Assembly: GCA_013813675.1 (NCBI GenBank)
Contig: JACCRH010000425.1
Span: 1-14,605, forward strand
Direction: 5' to 3'
DNA length: 14,605 bases
Source of the DNA: Gemmatimonadales bacterium
GTDB taxonomy: Bacteria > Gemmatimonadota > Gemmatimonadetes > Gemmatimonadales > GWC2-71-9
The notes under the pieces are model-generated. The model worked only from the letters and a program-made list of their open reading frames with translations, ran no database searches and was not told the DNA's origin. Made by a program: the position numbers and the translations under genes. Below are positions 1 to 7,161 of this stretch, in pieces. Numbering within the stretch: the stretch's first letter is position 1; each line of letters opens with the position of its first letter.

Positions 1-817
1 GGCTCGCCGTCGCGCCCGCGTGGCCCAGCGCCTGCCGCGGGGGCCGCTGGCCCAGCCGCGCGGTGAGTGGCGCCGCCAGGCCCGAGTCACCGGCCAGCAC
101 GATGTTGACTCGGCCGCCGTCGCCCGACCACGGTTGGGGCCCGGTCTGCACCTGGGCGATGCCCACGTTGGGTGGCGGGGCCTCGTCCGGCCGGCCGATC
201 AGCGCCGGTGCTCCCGGCTGTGCCCGCGAGACCGCGCTCGCCTGCATGTCGCTCAGCATGACGATCTCGCCCGGCCGCGCATCGGAGGCGAGCACCGCGC
301 GCGCGAGCGTGAGTGCCGCGCCCAGATCGAGCCGGTGGGGCGAGACGTCCAGCGAATCGAGCTGGGTCGTGAGCGTCCCGGCGTCGCCCCGCTGGGGAAT
401 GCCATCGGCCGTGAGCAGCCAGAGCGCGTCGTCCGGGGTGGCGCGGGCCAGCACCCGCCTCCCCGCGTCTCGAAGCTGCGCCACCCGGGCCGAGCCGCCG
501 ACCACGGCGCCGCTGCTCGGCGAGTTGTCCACGATCAGCACCAGCGCGCTCGGCGCGTGCCCGGGCACTCCGCGGAGTGGCAGGGTCGGCCCCGCCGCCG
601 CCAGGACCAGCACGATCAGCAGACCGGTGCGCACCAGCAGCAGCAGCAGGTTCTGCAGCTTGAGCCGGCGCTGGTGCTCGCGGGTGGTCGTGATGAGATA
701 GCGGACGGCGGGGAAGACGACGGTCGGCGGCTCGCGCCGGGCCAGCAGGTGGAGCAGGATCGGAATCCCCGCAGCGGTCAGCGCGAGCAGCGCCCAAGGA
801 TGGAGGAAGCCGATCAT
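1..817 (-). CDS. BatA-like membrane protein with VWA domain (partial, 3' end outside window)
   Basis: The minus-strand frame is open from an ATG at 817 to the left edge (272 codons visible, no stop). The N-terminus MIGFLHPWALLALTAAGIPI with a second hydrophobic stretch at about residues 58-79 (LLLLLVRTGLLIVLVLAAAG) is the BatA N-terminal membrane domain pattern. A VWA-like segment follows: LVLIVDNSPSSG gives a DxSxS MIDAS motif (D97, S99, S101), and IVMLSDMQ at about 185-191 looks like the later strand with its Asp. Known: BatA/VWA proteins sit in the inner membrane with a periplasmic or cytoplasmic VWA domain and occur beside DUF58 and MoxR genes; their exact function is poorly defined. The ATG overlaps the TGA of the DUF58 gene by 4 bp (ATGA), so translation is probably coupled. 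The family is usually 500-700 aa, so more than half is probably missing here. The long plus-strand frames over this stretch are antisense shadows. Confidence 0.85.
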   Translation of the reverse strand, partial: MIGFLHPWALLALTAAGIPILLHLLARREPPTVVFPAVRYLITTTREHQRRLKLQNLLLLLVRTGLLIVLVLAAAGPTLPLRGVPGHAPSALVLIVDNSPSSGAVVGGSARVAQLRDAGRRVLARATPDDALWLLTADGIPQRGDAGTLTTQLDSLDVSPHRLDLGAALTLARAVLASDARPGEIVMLSDMQASAVSRAQPGAPALIGRPDEAPPPNVGIAQVQTGPQPWSGDGGRVNIVLAGDSGLAAPLTARLGQRPPRQALGHAGATAS

Positions 818-1722
818 CCCGTTCGCGGGTCGGGGGCCAGGGCTTCGCGCAACACCGTCCCGTAGGGCGTGTCCGTCGTGACCCGATGATAGCGGATGCC
901 GTGGCGGCGGCAGGCGAGCCGCCATTCTCCCACGACATGGCGCACCGTCTCGCCATAGGGACCGGCCCAGTCCCGCGGGCGCAGCACGACCGCGCTCCGG
1001 GTCTCCGGGTCCTCGAACCGCGCCTCGGCCGGACCGCTCAAGGTCAGCTCACCGGGATCCATCACGTGCAACACCAGCACCTGATGGCCGCGGTGTCGAA
1101 GGAATCGCAGAGCCTTGAGCGCGAGGTCCCGGTCGAGCAGGAGATCGGATACGAAGACCACGAGTCCCCGCCGGCGGAGTTGAGCGACCACCCGCTGAAG
1201 CGCCGGCTCCGCGGCGGTGCCCAATCCGGCCTCGAGCCCCGCGAGCGTTTGCACCAGGTGGCGCCAATGGCTGAGCCGGGCCCGCGGCGGCAACACCGCG
1301 CGCACCTCCTCGTCGAAGGCGATGAGACCGGTCGCGTCGCGCTGGCGCAGCAGAATCAGGGTGAGCGCGGCGATGAGCCGCTGGGCGTAGGCGAGCTTGG
1401 GCAGCACCGTGTCGGGGTCGCTGGTCCACGCCATGGAGCGGCTGACGTCGCAGACGACCATGGCGCGCAGGTTGGTCTCTTCCTCGAACTGCTTCACGTA
1501 CAACCGGTCGTTGCGGCCCAGGATCTTCCAGTCCACGTACCGCAGCTCGTCGCCCGGCTGATACATCCGGTGCTCGGCGAACTCGACCGAGAAGCCGCGC
1601 CGGGGCGACCGGTGCAGTCCGGTCAGAAAGCCTTCCACCACCCCCTCGGTGATCACTTCGATCCCGCCGAGCCGGGAGACGTCCAGCGGGTCGAGGAGAT
1701 CGAGTCGCCCAGACTTGATCAT
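814..1722 (-). CDS. DUF58 domain protein (VWA-like fold)
   Basis: 302 aa. The segment YQPGDELRYVDWK at about residues 54-66 is the DUF58 signature, and VVCDVSRSMAW at about 89-99 carries an intact MIDAS-like DxSxS (D92, S94, S96). Length is normal for the family (about 290-310). Known: DUF58 proteins accompany MoxR AAA+ ATPases and BatA-type VWA proteins in putative metal-dependent chaperone or envelope-stress modules. I placed the start at the ATG at 1722 (MIKSGRLDLLDPLDVSRLGG), where family similarity begins. The frame stays open to a TTG at 1836, but that adds a 38-residue Arg/Pro-rich stretch of intergenic character. No Shine-Dalgarno is visible before 1722. It overlaps the following BatA-like gene by 4 bp. 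The usual moxR partner is not immediately upstream; a divergent gene lies there instead, so it must be elsewhere or absent. Confidence 0.9.
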   Translation of the reverse strand: MIKSGRLDLLDPLDVSRLGGIEVITEGVVEGFLTGLHRSPRRGFSVEFAEHRMYQPGDELRYVDWKILGRNDRLYVKQFEEETNLRAMVVCDVSRSMAWTSDPDTVLPKLAYAQRLIAALTLILLRQRDATGLIAFDEEVRAVLPPRARLSHWRHLVQTLAGLEAGLGTAAEPALQRVVAQLRRRGLVVFVSDLLLDRDLALKALRFLRHRGHQVLVLHVMDPGELTLSGPAEARFEDPETRSAVVLRPRDWAGPYGETVRHVVGEWRLACRRHGIRYHRVTTDTPYGTVLREALAPDPRTG

Positions 1723-1829
1723 GAAGGGCGCAACGTATTGGGGTTTGCAGCGCCGGGCAACGCCGAATGGGTTGGCGGCGGGTGTCCGGCGGCGGTGACG
1801 CGGCGGGCGAGGACGCGGCCGATTCGCGT

Positions 1830-1857
1830 TTGTCAACGCCTTACGCTCGTGTATCTT
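1830..1857 (+). promoter_or_regulatory. Sigma70-type promoter for the DUF4384/M28 operon
   Basis: A -35 box TTGTCA (1830-1835, 5/6 to consensus) and a -10 box TATCTT (1852-1857) are separated by 16 bp. This predicts a start near 1864 and a leader of about 65 nt before the ATG at 1929. The same TATCTT hexamer occurs just before lepA. The assignment is by pattern only. Confidence 0.5.
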
Positions 1858-1882
1858 AACCGGTTGGTCACCTCTGGCACGG

Positions 1883-1898
1883 CGCCTGCTGCCAGGCG
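1883..1898 (+). other. Small hairpin in the 5' leader of the DUF4384 gene
   Basis: CGCCTG (1883-1888) and CAGGCG (1893-1898) form a perfect 6-bp stem with loop CTGC, 21 nt upstream of the Shine-Dalgarno. There is no T-run, so it is not a terminator; it might stabilise the mRNA or affect translation. In DNA this GC-rich a small stem can arise by chance. Confidence 0.3.
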
Positions 1899-1928
1899 TT
1901 GGATACGCCCGGAGCGTCCGGAGGAACC

Positions 1929-3092
1929 ATGTTCGTCACGCTGGGTTGGGTGCTGCTCGCCGGCCTCCCGCTCTCCAGCTCCACTTCAATCGACACCACC
2001 GTGCACCCCCCAGCTCGACGGATCACCGTCGCGGCGCCGGGTCGGGTGGCCGTGTGGGCCGACCAGGACGATCCGTACCGCCGGGGCCAGGCGGCCCGGG
2101 TCTACCTCGGCGCGGAGCGGCCGGCCCATGTCGCGGTCTTTCGGGTGGACACTGACGGACGGCTCACGGTGCTTTTTCCCCGGGAGCCCTGGGGCGAGAC
2201 CTATGTCCGCCAGGCCCGCGAGCTGGAGGTCACCGGCGGCCGGGGCGGCCGCTCGTTCATCGTGGATGACTACCCCGGCGTGGGGTACCTGTTCGCCATC
2301 GCGTCTGCCCACCCGTTCGACTTCGAGGACATTGCCCGGGGCGATTACTGGGACTACCGCCTGATCGAGGGCGGCCGGATTCGGGGCGACCCCTATGTGG
2401 TCCTGACCGATCTGGCGGCGCGGATCGCCCCCGGCGGGGACTACGACTACGACATCAGCCCGTACTACGTGGAGCGCCGCTACGACTATCCCCGCTTCGT
2501 CTGCTACGACTGCCATGCTTACGCCAAGTACGACGAGTGGGACCCGTACCGTCAGGCCTGCGCCCGATTCCGGGTGGTGATCTATGACGATCCCCGGTTC
2601 TATCCCTATCGGTCGGGCGAGGGACGGAACGTGGTCATGTCCCGGCCGGTCCGGCCCGGCCCGCGCTTCGTGTTTCGCGACGCGGACCCTCGACGCCACT
2701 ACGTGACCCGGGTGCGCGGGAGCGAGCCCGCCGAGCGGCGGGGCGGCGGAGACGCGGCCCGCACCAGCCAGGATGTTGGGGGCCGTGGCTCGGTGCCCGC
2801 GCCGGGGATGTCCTTCGAACGGCCGGCGCCCCGCACTGCCCCGCCACTCCGCGCGGTTCCCTCCCGGCCCGTGGCCCGGGAGAGCACCCCCGAGGAGCGA
2901 CGGCGCACCGAACCGGTAGCGCCGGAGGCCGCGCCGAAAGGTCTGAGGGCCGTCGAGCGCACCCGGCGCCCGGAGGCCGCGAGGAAGCCGCGGCCAGAGG
3001 GGGCGGCAAAGCCGCGGCCAGAGGGGGCGGCAAAGCCGCGGCCGGAGCCTCAAAGCACCGGCGAGCCGGAGCTTCGCCGGCGAAAGCCATGA
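1929..3092 (+). CDS. Secreted DUF4384 domain protein with repetitive basic C-terminal tail
   Basis: 387 aa. The start at 1929 is chosen because GGAGG at 1920-1924 lies 4 nt upstream and the protein then opens with a hydrophobic signal-like stretch (MFVTLGWVLLAGLPLSSS); an upstream in-frame ATG at 1899 adds ten non-conserved residues. Residues about 38-130 (VAVWADQDDPYRRGQAARVYL, then HVAVFRVDTDGRLTVLFP) match the DUF4384 pattern, a small beta-rich domain of exported proteins of unknown role. A Tyr/Asp-rich middle (170-225) contains a CYDCH sequence (C192, C195, H196), formally a c-type haem motif. From about 265 the chain is Arg/Pro/Ala/Glu-rich and low in complexity, with an 8-residue repeat KPRPEGAA near 353-373. 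The stop is 7 bp before the M28 gene, so the two are co-transcribed. The export signal lacks a clear basic n-region, so export is likely but not certain. Confidence 0.75.
   Translation: MFVTLGWVLLAGLPLSSSTSIDTTVHPPARRITVAAPGRVAVWADQDDPYRRGQAARVYLGAERPAHVAVFRVDTDGRLTVLFPREPWGETYVRQARELEVTGGRGGRSFIVDDYPGVGYLFAIASAHPFDFEDIARGDYWDYRLIEGGRIRGDPYVVLTDLAARIAPGGDYDYDISPYYVERRYDYPRFVCYDCHAYAKYDEWDPYRQACARFRVVIYDDPRFYPYRSGEGRNVVMSRPVRPGPRFVFRDADPRRHYVTRVRGSEPAERRGGGDAARTSQDVGGRGSVPAPGMSFERPAPRTAPPLRAVPSRPVARESTPEERRRTEPVAPEAAPKGLRAVERTRRPEAARKPRPEGAAKPRPEGAAKPRPEPQSTGEPELRRRKP
2985..3047 (+). repeat. 24-bp in-frame tandem repeat (KPRPEGAA)
   Basis: Two identical 24-bp units (2985-3008 and 3009-3032; key text aagccgcggccagag, then ggggcggca) are followed by a 15-bp third unit with one change (cca to ccg). 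The unit is a multiple of three, so copy-number change would keep the reading frame. It encodes a Lys/Arg/Pro-rich tail. Identity at the DNA level points to recent slippage duplication. Confidence 0.9.
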
Positions 3093-3099
3093 TCGGCGG

Positions 3100-4614
3100 A
3101 TGATGGCGCGCCTCCTGCCGCTGTTCGCTCTCCTGATTGGCCAAACCCTCCACGCACAGGCGCCGGGGCCTCTCGACGGGGCCGCGGAAACGATCACCGC
3201 GACCGACCTCCAGTCGAGAATCGAGATCCTGGCCCACGACTCGATGCTGGGCCGCGATACGCCGAGTCCGGGCCTGGAACGCGCTGCGGCATATGTCGCC
3301 GGGGAGTTCCGCAGGCTCGGGCTCCGGCCCGCGGGTGAGGCCGGAACCTATCTGCAGCGGTTCGGCGTGTCGCGATGGACGGTGGACACCGGCGCCTCGT
3401 CGCTCGAGCTGTCCGCCCGCGGCGCACGCGGCCGGGCGAAATTCGGCGACGATGTACGGCTGATCAGCGGCCAGGTGTCGGGGAAGCCGATCGGAGGCAG
3501 CGCGGTTCTCGTGGCGGGCCCACTCAGCCCAGCCGTCACGGCGAGACCCGAGCTGCGGGGCCGCATCGTGCTCCTGGTGCCCGACTTCGAGCAGCCGCTG
3601 CCGTTCGACCTTGGCGAGCGGGTGGAGGAGATCGCCGCCGTGGCGCGGGCGGTGATTCTCGTCTCCAATCGTGATTCCTCCACCTTCGCCCGCCGCATCG
3701 AGAGCTCCCTGGAGCCCCGGCTGACACCCGATTTTCGCGACCGGGAGGACCGAGCTCCGGTAGTCGAGCTCCGCGAGGGGGCTCTGGGTCAGGTGGCGTC
3801 GGCCACAGCGCTCGACCTCCCCCGGCTCCGCGCCATGGACACGTTGTCGGTGAGGGAGATGGCGGGGCTCCGGGTTGATCTTCGGCTCGTGCGCCACTAT
3901 CTCGAACGGGCGGCGGTGCCGAACCTCGCGGCGGTGCTCGAGGGCGGAGACCGCCGGCGGCGCGGTGAGTACGTGGTGATCTCCGCCCATCTCGACCACG
4001 TCGGCGTCCGGCCCGGCCAGGCCGACAGCGTCTTCAACGGCGCGGACGACAACGCCTCCGGCGTGGCCGCCCTGCTGGAGATGGCGGAAGCGTTCAGCCG
4101 GCCCGAGGCACGGCCAGACCGGTCGCTGCTGTTCCTGGTTCCGAGTGCCGAGGAGAAGGGGCTCTGGGGCAGCGATTATTACGTGCGGCATCCCACGGTG
4201 CCGCTGGGTGACGTCGTGGCCGATCTCAACATGGATCTCATCGGCCGCAATTGGCCGGATTCGGTGATCGTCACCGGGCCCGACATGTCCACCCTGGGCG
4301 AGACGCTCCGCCGGGTCGGCGCGGCGCATCCCGAGCTTCGGATGGCGCCCCTGGCGGACCGCTGGCCCGAGGAGCGGATCTTCTACCGGTCGGACCACTA
4401 CAACTTCGCGGTGAAAGGCGTCCCGGTGCTGTTCTTCACCAGTGGCACGCATACCGATTACCACCAGCCCGGCGACGCGGCGGACCGGATCGACGCCGAG
4501 AAGGCCTCACGGCTGGCGCGGTTGGTATTTCACGTGAGTGCCGCGGTGGCCAATGCGCCGGAGCGTCCCCGGTGGAACCCCGGAAGTTACCGGCGGCTGG
4601 TGGAGGAGCGATGA
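3100..4614 (+). CDS. Exported M28 family zinc peptidase with PA-like insert (copy 1)
   Basis: 504 aa. The N-terminus MMARLLPLFALLIGQTLHAQ is a signal peptide with a likely cleavage site after AQ or HAQA. About residues 130-230 correspond to the PA-like insert, and the M28 catalytic domain covers about 270-480. The full set of two-zinc ligands is visible: H297 (SAHLDH), bridging D317 (NGADDNASG), catalytic base E351 and ligand E352 (SAEEKGLWGS), D379 (LNMDLIGR) and H455 (HTDYHQPGD). Known: such proteins are extracytoplasmic aminopeptidases that release N-terminal residues from peptides; the substrate cannot be read from the sequence. It starts 7 bp after the DUF4384 stop, with GGCGGA directly before the ATG; the next ATG at 3103 is equally possible. 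It overlaps the second M28 gene by 4 bp and is clearly its paralogue. Confidence 0.93.
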   Translation: MMARLLPLFALLIGQTLHAQAPGPLDGAAETITATDLQSRIEILAHDSMLGRDTPSPGLERAAAYVAGEFRRLGLRPAGEAGTYLQRFGVSRWTVDTGASSLELSARGARGRAKFGDDVRLISGQVSGKPIGGSAVLVAGPLSPAVTARPELRGRIVLLVPDFEQPLPFDLGERVEEIAAVARAVILVSNRDSSTFARRIESSLEPRLTPDFRDREDRAPVVELREGALGQVASATALDLPRLRAMDTLSVREMAGLRVDLRLVRHYLERAAVPNLAAVLEGGDRRRRGEYVVISAHLDHVGVRPGQADSVFNGADDNASGVAALLEMAEAFSRPEARPDRSLLFLVPSAEEKGLWGSDYYVRHPTVPLGDVVADLNMDLIGRNWPDSVIVTGPDMSTLGETLRRVGAAHPELRMAPLADRWPEERIFYRSDHYNFAVKGVPVLFFTSGTHTDYHQPGDAADRIDAEKASRLARLVFHVSAAVANAPERPRWNPGSYRRLVEER

Positions 4615-6146
4615 CCGTCCGCATGCTCGTCATACTCGCGACTCTCGCGCTGGCCGTGGGGCTCTGGGCCCCTGGTGCTCTCGCGGCACAGGCCGCCGAC
4701 CCCCCGGGACTCGCCGCGTCCGCGGCCAGCACCATCACTCCCTCGGACGTGGCCAGGCGGATCGGTATCCTGGCGCACGATTCCATGCTCGGCCGGGACA
4801 CGCCGAGCCGGGGTCTCGAGCTCACCGCGCGGTATGTGGCCGACCAATTCCGCCGCTTCGGCCTTCGCCCCGGCGGCGAGAACGGCGCCTGGCTCCAGCG
4901 ATATCCCATCACCCGCCGTCGTCTCCACCTGGCCGGCTCGCAGGTCGTGCTTCGGGTGGGAGGCGTCTCCGCCACCGCGCCGTTCGACCGCGCGGCTCGA
5001 TTCGTCTCGGGCGACGTCCCGCTGGCAGCGGTCGGCGGCCCCGTGGTGCTGGTCGGCGGCGCGGTCACGCCGGAGGCGGTGGCCTCGATGAAGCTGCGGG
5101 ACAAAGTCGTACTCTACGTGCACGACTACTCCTGGCCGATTCCCCCGAACGCGACCCAGGTGGCTCGCGCGATCCGGCTCAGCCAGCCCAAGGCGATCGT
5201 GGCGCTCTCCAACCTCGATGCCGCGGCCTTCGCGGCGCGGATCCCGAGCGCGGCGCCAGATCGCTACGGCATGGATCTCCGGCTCAACGCGCCGCCGTCG
5301 GTCGAGGTGAGCGAGGCCGCGGTCGCGGCGGTGCTGCGGACCGCCAAGGTGAATCTGGCCGAGGTGCGGAAGGCACCGGGCGCGGTGGCGCGGGAGCTGC
5401 CCGGGATGACGGCCGAGCTGACCCTCAAGGAGACCGTAGTCGACTCGCTCAGCGCCCCCAACACGATCGGGATCGTCGAGGGCAGCGATCCTGAGCTGCG
5501 CGGCGAATACCTGGTGTTCTCCGCGCACATGGATCACATCGGGGTCACACCGAGCCCGTTCGACAGCATCAACAACGGCGCGGACGACAACGCGTCGGGC
5601 ACCGCCGGCGTAGTGGAGCTGGCCGAAGCGTTCAGCCGCCCGGGAGGCCGGTCCAGGCGGTCGGTCATCTTCCTGACCGTGAGCGGCGAAGAAAAGGGGC
5701 TCTGGGGAAGCCGGTATTTCAGCGAACATCCCACGGTGCCGCTGGAGCAGATCGTGGCGGACATCAATCTCGACATGCTGGGCCGCAACTGGGCCGACAC
5801 CATCGTGGCGATCGGCAAGGAGCACTCGGACCTCGGCGCCACCCTCGAGCGGGTGAACGCGGCGCACCCGGAGCTCCGAATGGTCGCGATCGACGACCGC
5901 TGGCCGGAGGAGCGGTTCTACTTCCGCTCCGACCACTACAACTTCGCCCGCAAAGGCGTGCCCGCGCTCTTCTTCTTCAATGGCGTGCACCCGGACTACC
6001 ACCGGGTCACCGACTCGGCGGAGAAGATCGACAGCGAGAAGGAGTCGCGTATCCTGAAGCTGCTGTACTACCTGGGCCGGGAGATCGGCAGCGCGCCGCG
6101 GAGACCGGCCTGGAATGCCGAAAGCAGAGCAGAGATAGTAGAGTAA
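4611..6146 (+). CDS. Exported M28 family zinc peptidase with PA-like insert (copy 2)
   Basis: 511 aa. The start is the ATG at 4611, which overlaps the previous stop (ATGA) and has GGAGG at 4602-4606, 4 nt upstream; the open frame continues far upstream only as a shadow inside copy 1. MTVRMLVILATLALAVGLWA then PGALAAQA is a strong signal peptide. All metal and catalytic residues are kept: H306 (SAHMDH), D326 (NGADDNASG), E360/E361 (SGEEKGLWGS), D388 (INLDMLGR), H464 (HPDYHRVTD). Shared blocks with copy 1 include ILAHDSMLGRDTPS near the N-terminus, EEKGLWGS, HPTVPL, AAHPELRM, RWPEER and RSDHYNFA. The PA-like segment (about 135-245) is far more diverged than the catalytic domain, which suggests different substrate access. 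It is the last gene of the operon; its stop lies at the base of the terminator hairpin. Confidence 0.93.
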   Translation: MTVRMLVILATLALAVGLWAPGALAAQAADPPGLAASAASTITPSDVARRIGILAHDSMLGRDTPSRGLELTARYVADQFRRFGLRPGGENGAWLQRYPITRRRLHLAGSQVVLRVGGVSATAPFDRAARFVSGDVPLAAVGGPVVLVGGAVTPEAVASMKLRDKVVLYVHDYSWPIPPNATQVARAIRLSQPKAIVALSNLDAAAFAARIPSAAPDRYGMDLRLNAPPSVEVSEAAVAAVLRTAKVNLAEVRKAPGAVARELPGMTAELTLKETVVDSLSAPNTIGIVEGSDPELRGEYLVFSAHMDHIGVTPSPFDSINNGADDNASGTAGVVELAEAFSRPGGRSRRSVIFLTVSGEEKGLWGSRYFSEHPTVPLEQIVADINLDMLGRNWADTIVAIGKEHSDLGATLERVNAAHPELRMVAIDDRWPEERFYFRSDHYNFARKGVPALFFFNGVHPDYHRVTDSAEKIDSEKESRILKLLYYLGREIGSAPRRPAWNAESRAEIVE

Positions 6147-6175
6147 AACGTGAACCGTTCACGGTTCACGTTTTT
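6145..6175. terminator. Bidirectional intrinsic terminator between convergent genes
   Basis: A perfect 13-bp stem (AAAACGTGAACCG at 6145-6157 with its complement at 6162-6174) encloses a TTCA loop and is flanked by an A-run on the left and five T on the right (6171-6175), so it can work on both strands. The TAA of the M28 gene (6144-6146) enters the left arm. The TGA of the minus-strand transporter (6161-6159) lies in the loop, so its last codons form one arm. Confidence 0.85.
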
Positions 6176-7091
6176 CCACGTTCATGTTTTTCCCTCGGGT
6201 CAACAACACCCCCCCGATGATCAGCACCGCGCCGACTGCCTGCAGCGGCATCGGCCGCTCCCCCAGAAACACGGCGGCCGTGGCGACCGCGATGAGGGGC
6301 GTGAGGCACATGTAGATCACCGTCCGGCTCGGGCCCACGACTTTGACGCTGCGATTCCAGATCAGGTAGGCGACCAACAGCGAGAACACGGTGGCATAGC
6401 CCAGCGCGGCCCACCCCGGCCACCCTACGGCGTTCCAGTCCATACCGAGCATCTCCGGCACGCCCGCCAGCACCAGGCCGGGCGTTCCCGCGACCGTGGT
6501 GACCATGGTAACGCGCAGCGGCGAGATCTCCGGGGGCAGGACTCGGAGCCCCAGGGTGTATCCGGCCCAGCAGATCAACGCCCCGAGGGTCAGCAGATCG
6601 CCCGCCATCGTCGCTTCGCCGAACCCGGCGCCGCGTGCCGCCACCACGAGGACGACGCCTGCGGTCGCCACCACCACCCCGGCCAGCACCTTGGGCCGGA
6701 AGGGCTCGAATCCCAGCCCGACGGCGAGCGTCGCCACGAGCGAGGGCATCGCGGCGAGGATGAGCGAGCTGTTGGAGGCGGTGGTGCGGGCGAGCCCGGA
6801 GATAAAGGCGAGCTGGTAGAGGGTATTGCCGACCACGCCGAGCACGATCAGCCGGGTGAGCGCCCCGCGAGGCAGCGGACCTGCCCCCTCCAATCGATGG
6901 ACCAGCGGCACCAGCAGCAGGCTCGCGAGAACGAAGCGCACGCCGGTGAACGCGAGCGGCGGGAACCGCGCAAAGGCGCCTTTGGTCACCGTGAAGTTGA
7001 CGCCCCAGATGAGGGCGACGAGCAGCATGCCGAGGTCGGCGGCGGAGGTGCGAGCGTGTGGGCGCGCGGCAGCGGAATGGGTTTCGGTCAC
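6159..7091 (-). CDS. EamA/DMT superfamily transporter (10 TM)
   Basis: 310 aa with a GTG start at 7091. There are two tandem EamA repeats: the first from about residue 18 (LGMLLVALIWGVNFTVTKGA), the second from about 165 (GDLLTLGALICWAGYTLGLR), with about ten hydrophobic helices in total. The end of each repeat shows the typical pattern, for example TPLIAVATAAVFLGERPMPL then QAVGAVLIIGGVLL near 268-303. Known: DMT exporters of the inner membrane move small metabolites such as amino acids outward; the substrate cannot be predicted. The Shine-Dalgarno is weak; a -10-like TACTCT lies 5 nt before the GTG, so a leaderless or very short leader is possible. It is a single-gene unit, divergent from lepA (70-bp gap) and convergent with the M28 operon. 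Confidence 0.92.
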   Translation of the reverse strand: MTETHSAAARPHARTSAADLGMLLVALIWGVNFTVTKGAFARFPPLAFTGVRFVLASLLLVPLVHRLEGAGPLPRGALTRLIVLGVVGNTLYQLAFISGLARTTASNSSLILAAMPSLVATLAVGLGFEPFRPKVLAGVVVATAGVVLVVAARGAGFGEATMAGDLLTLGALICWAGYTLGLRVLPPEISPLRVTMVTTVAGTPGLVLAGVPEMLGMDWNAVGWPGWAALGYATVFSLLVAYLIWNRSVKVVGPSRTVIYMCLTPLIAVATAAVFLGERPMPLQAVGAVLIIGGVLLTRGKNMNVEKREP

Positions 7092-7149
7092 GCAGAAGAG
7101 TACCCACCGCCATCGGCATGCGCTCGCTGCCCCGCCGACGCGGCCCCGC

Positions 7150-7155
7150 TATCTT
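7150..7155 (+). promoter_or_regulatory. TATCTT -10 box immediately before lepA (probable leaderless start)
   Basis: TATCTT at 7150-7155 is followed by six bases (ccgccc) and then the lepA ATG at 7162. The usual 6-7 nt from -10 box to start point puts transcription at or one base before the A of the ATG. There is no Shine-Dalgarno in the gap. The -35 region (about 7126-7132, gctgccc) is poor. The same hexamer serves the promoter at 1852. Confidence 0.5.
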
Positions 7156-7161
7156 CCGCCC

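Noticed and set aside
1723..1836. N-terminal extension of the DUF58 protein to TTG 1836
   Set aside because: The extra 38 residues are Arg/Pro-rich and unlike the family; the TTG is simply the first bases of a TTGACA sequence in the intergenic region.
1831..1836. Perfect TTGACA on the minus strand as a -35 box for the DUF58 gene
   Set aside because: The bases 16-18 nt downstream (tcctcg region) do not resemble a -10 box; it more likely results from overlap with the plus-strand TTGTCA.
2635..4464. Long minus-strand open frame (609 codons)
   Set aside because: Antisense to the DUF4384 and first M28 genes; its composition (His/Arg/Pro-rich) matches no family and the opposite strand has complete, well-recognised proteins.
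4587..6002. Long minus-strand open frame (471 codons)
   Set aside because: Antisense to the second M28 gene; a GC-rich shadow frame with no recognisable motifs.
6826..7161. N-terminal extension of LepA
   Set aside because: The frame is open, but the added residues are antisense to the transporter; homology begins exactly at the ATG at 7162.
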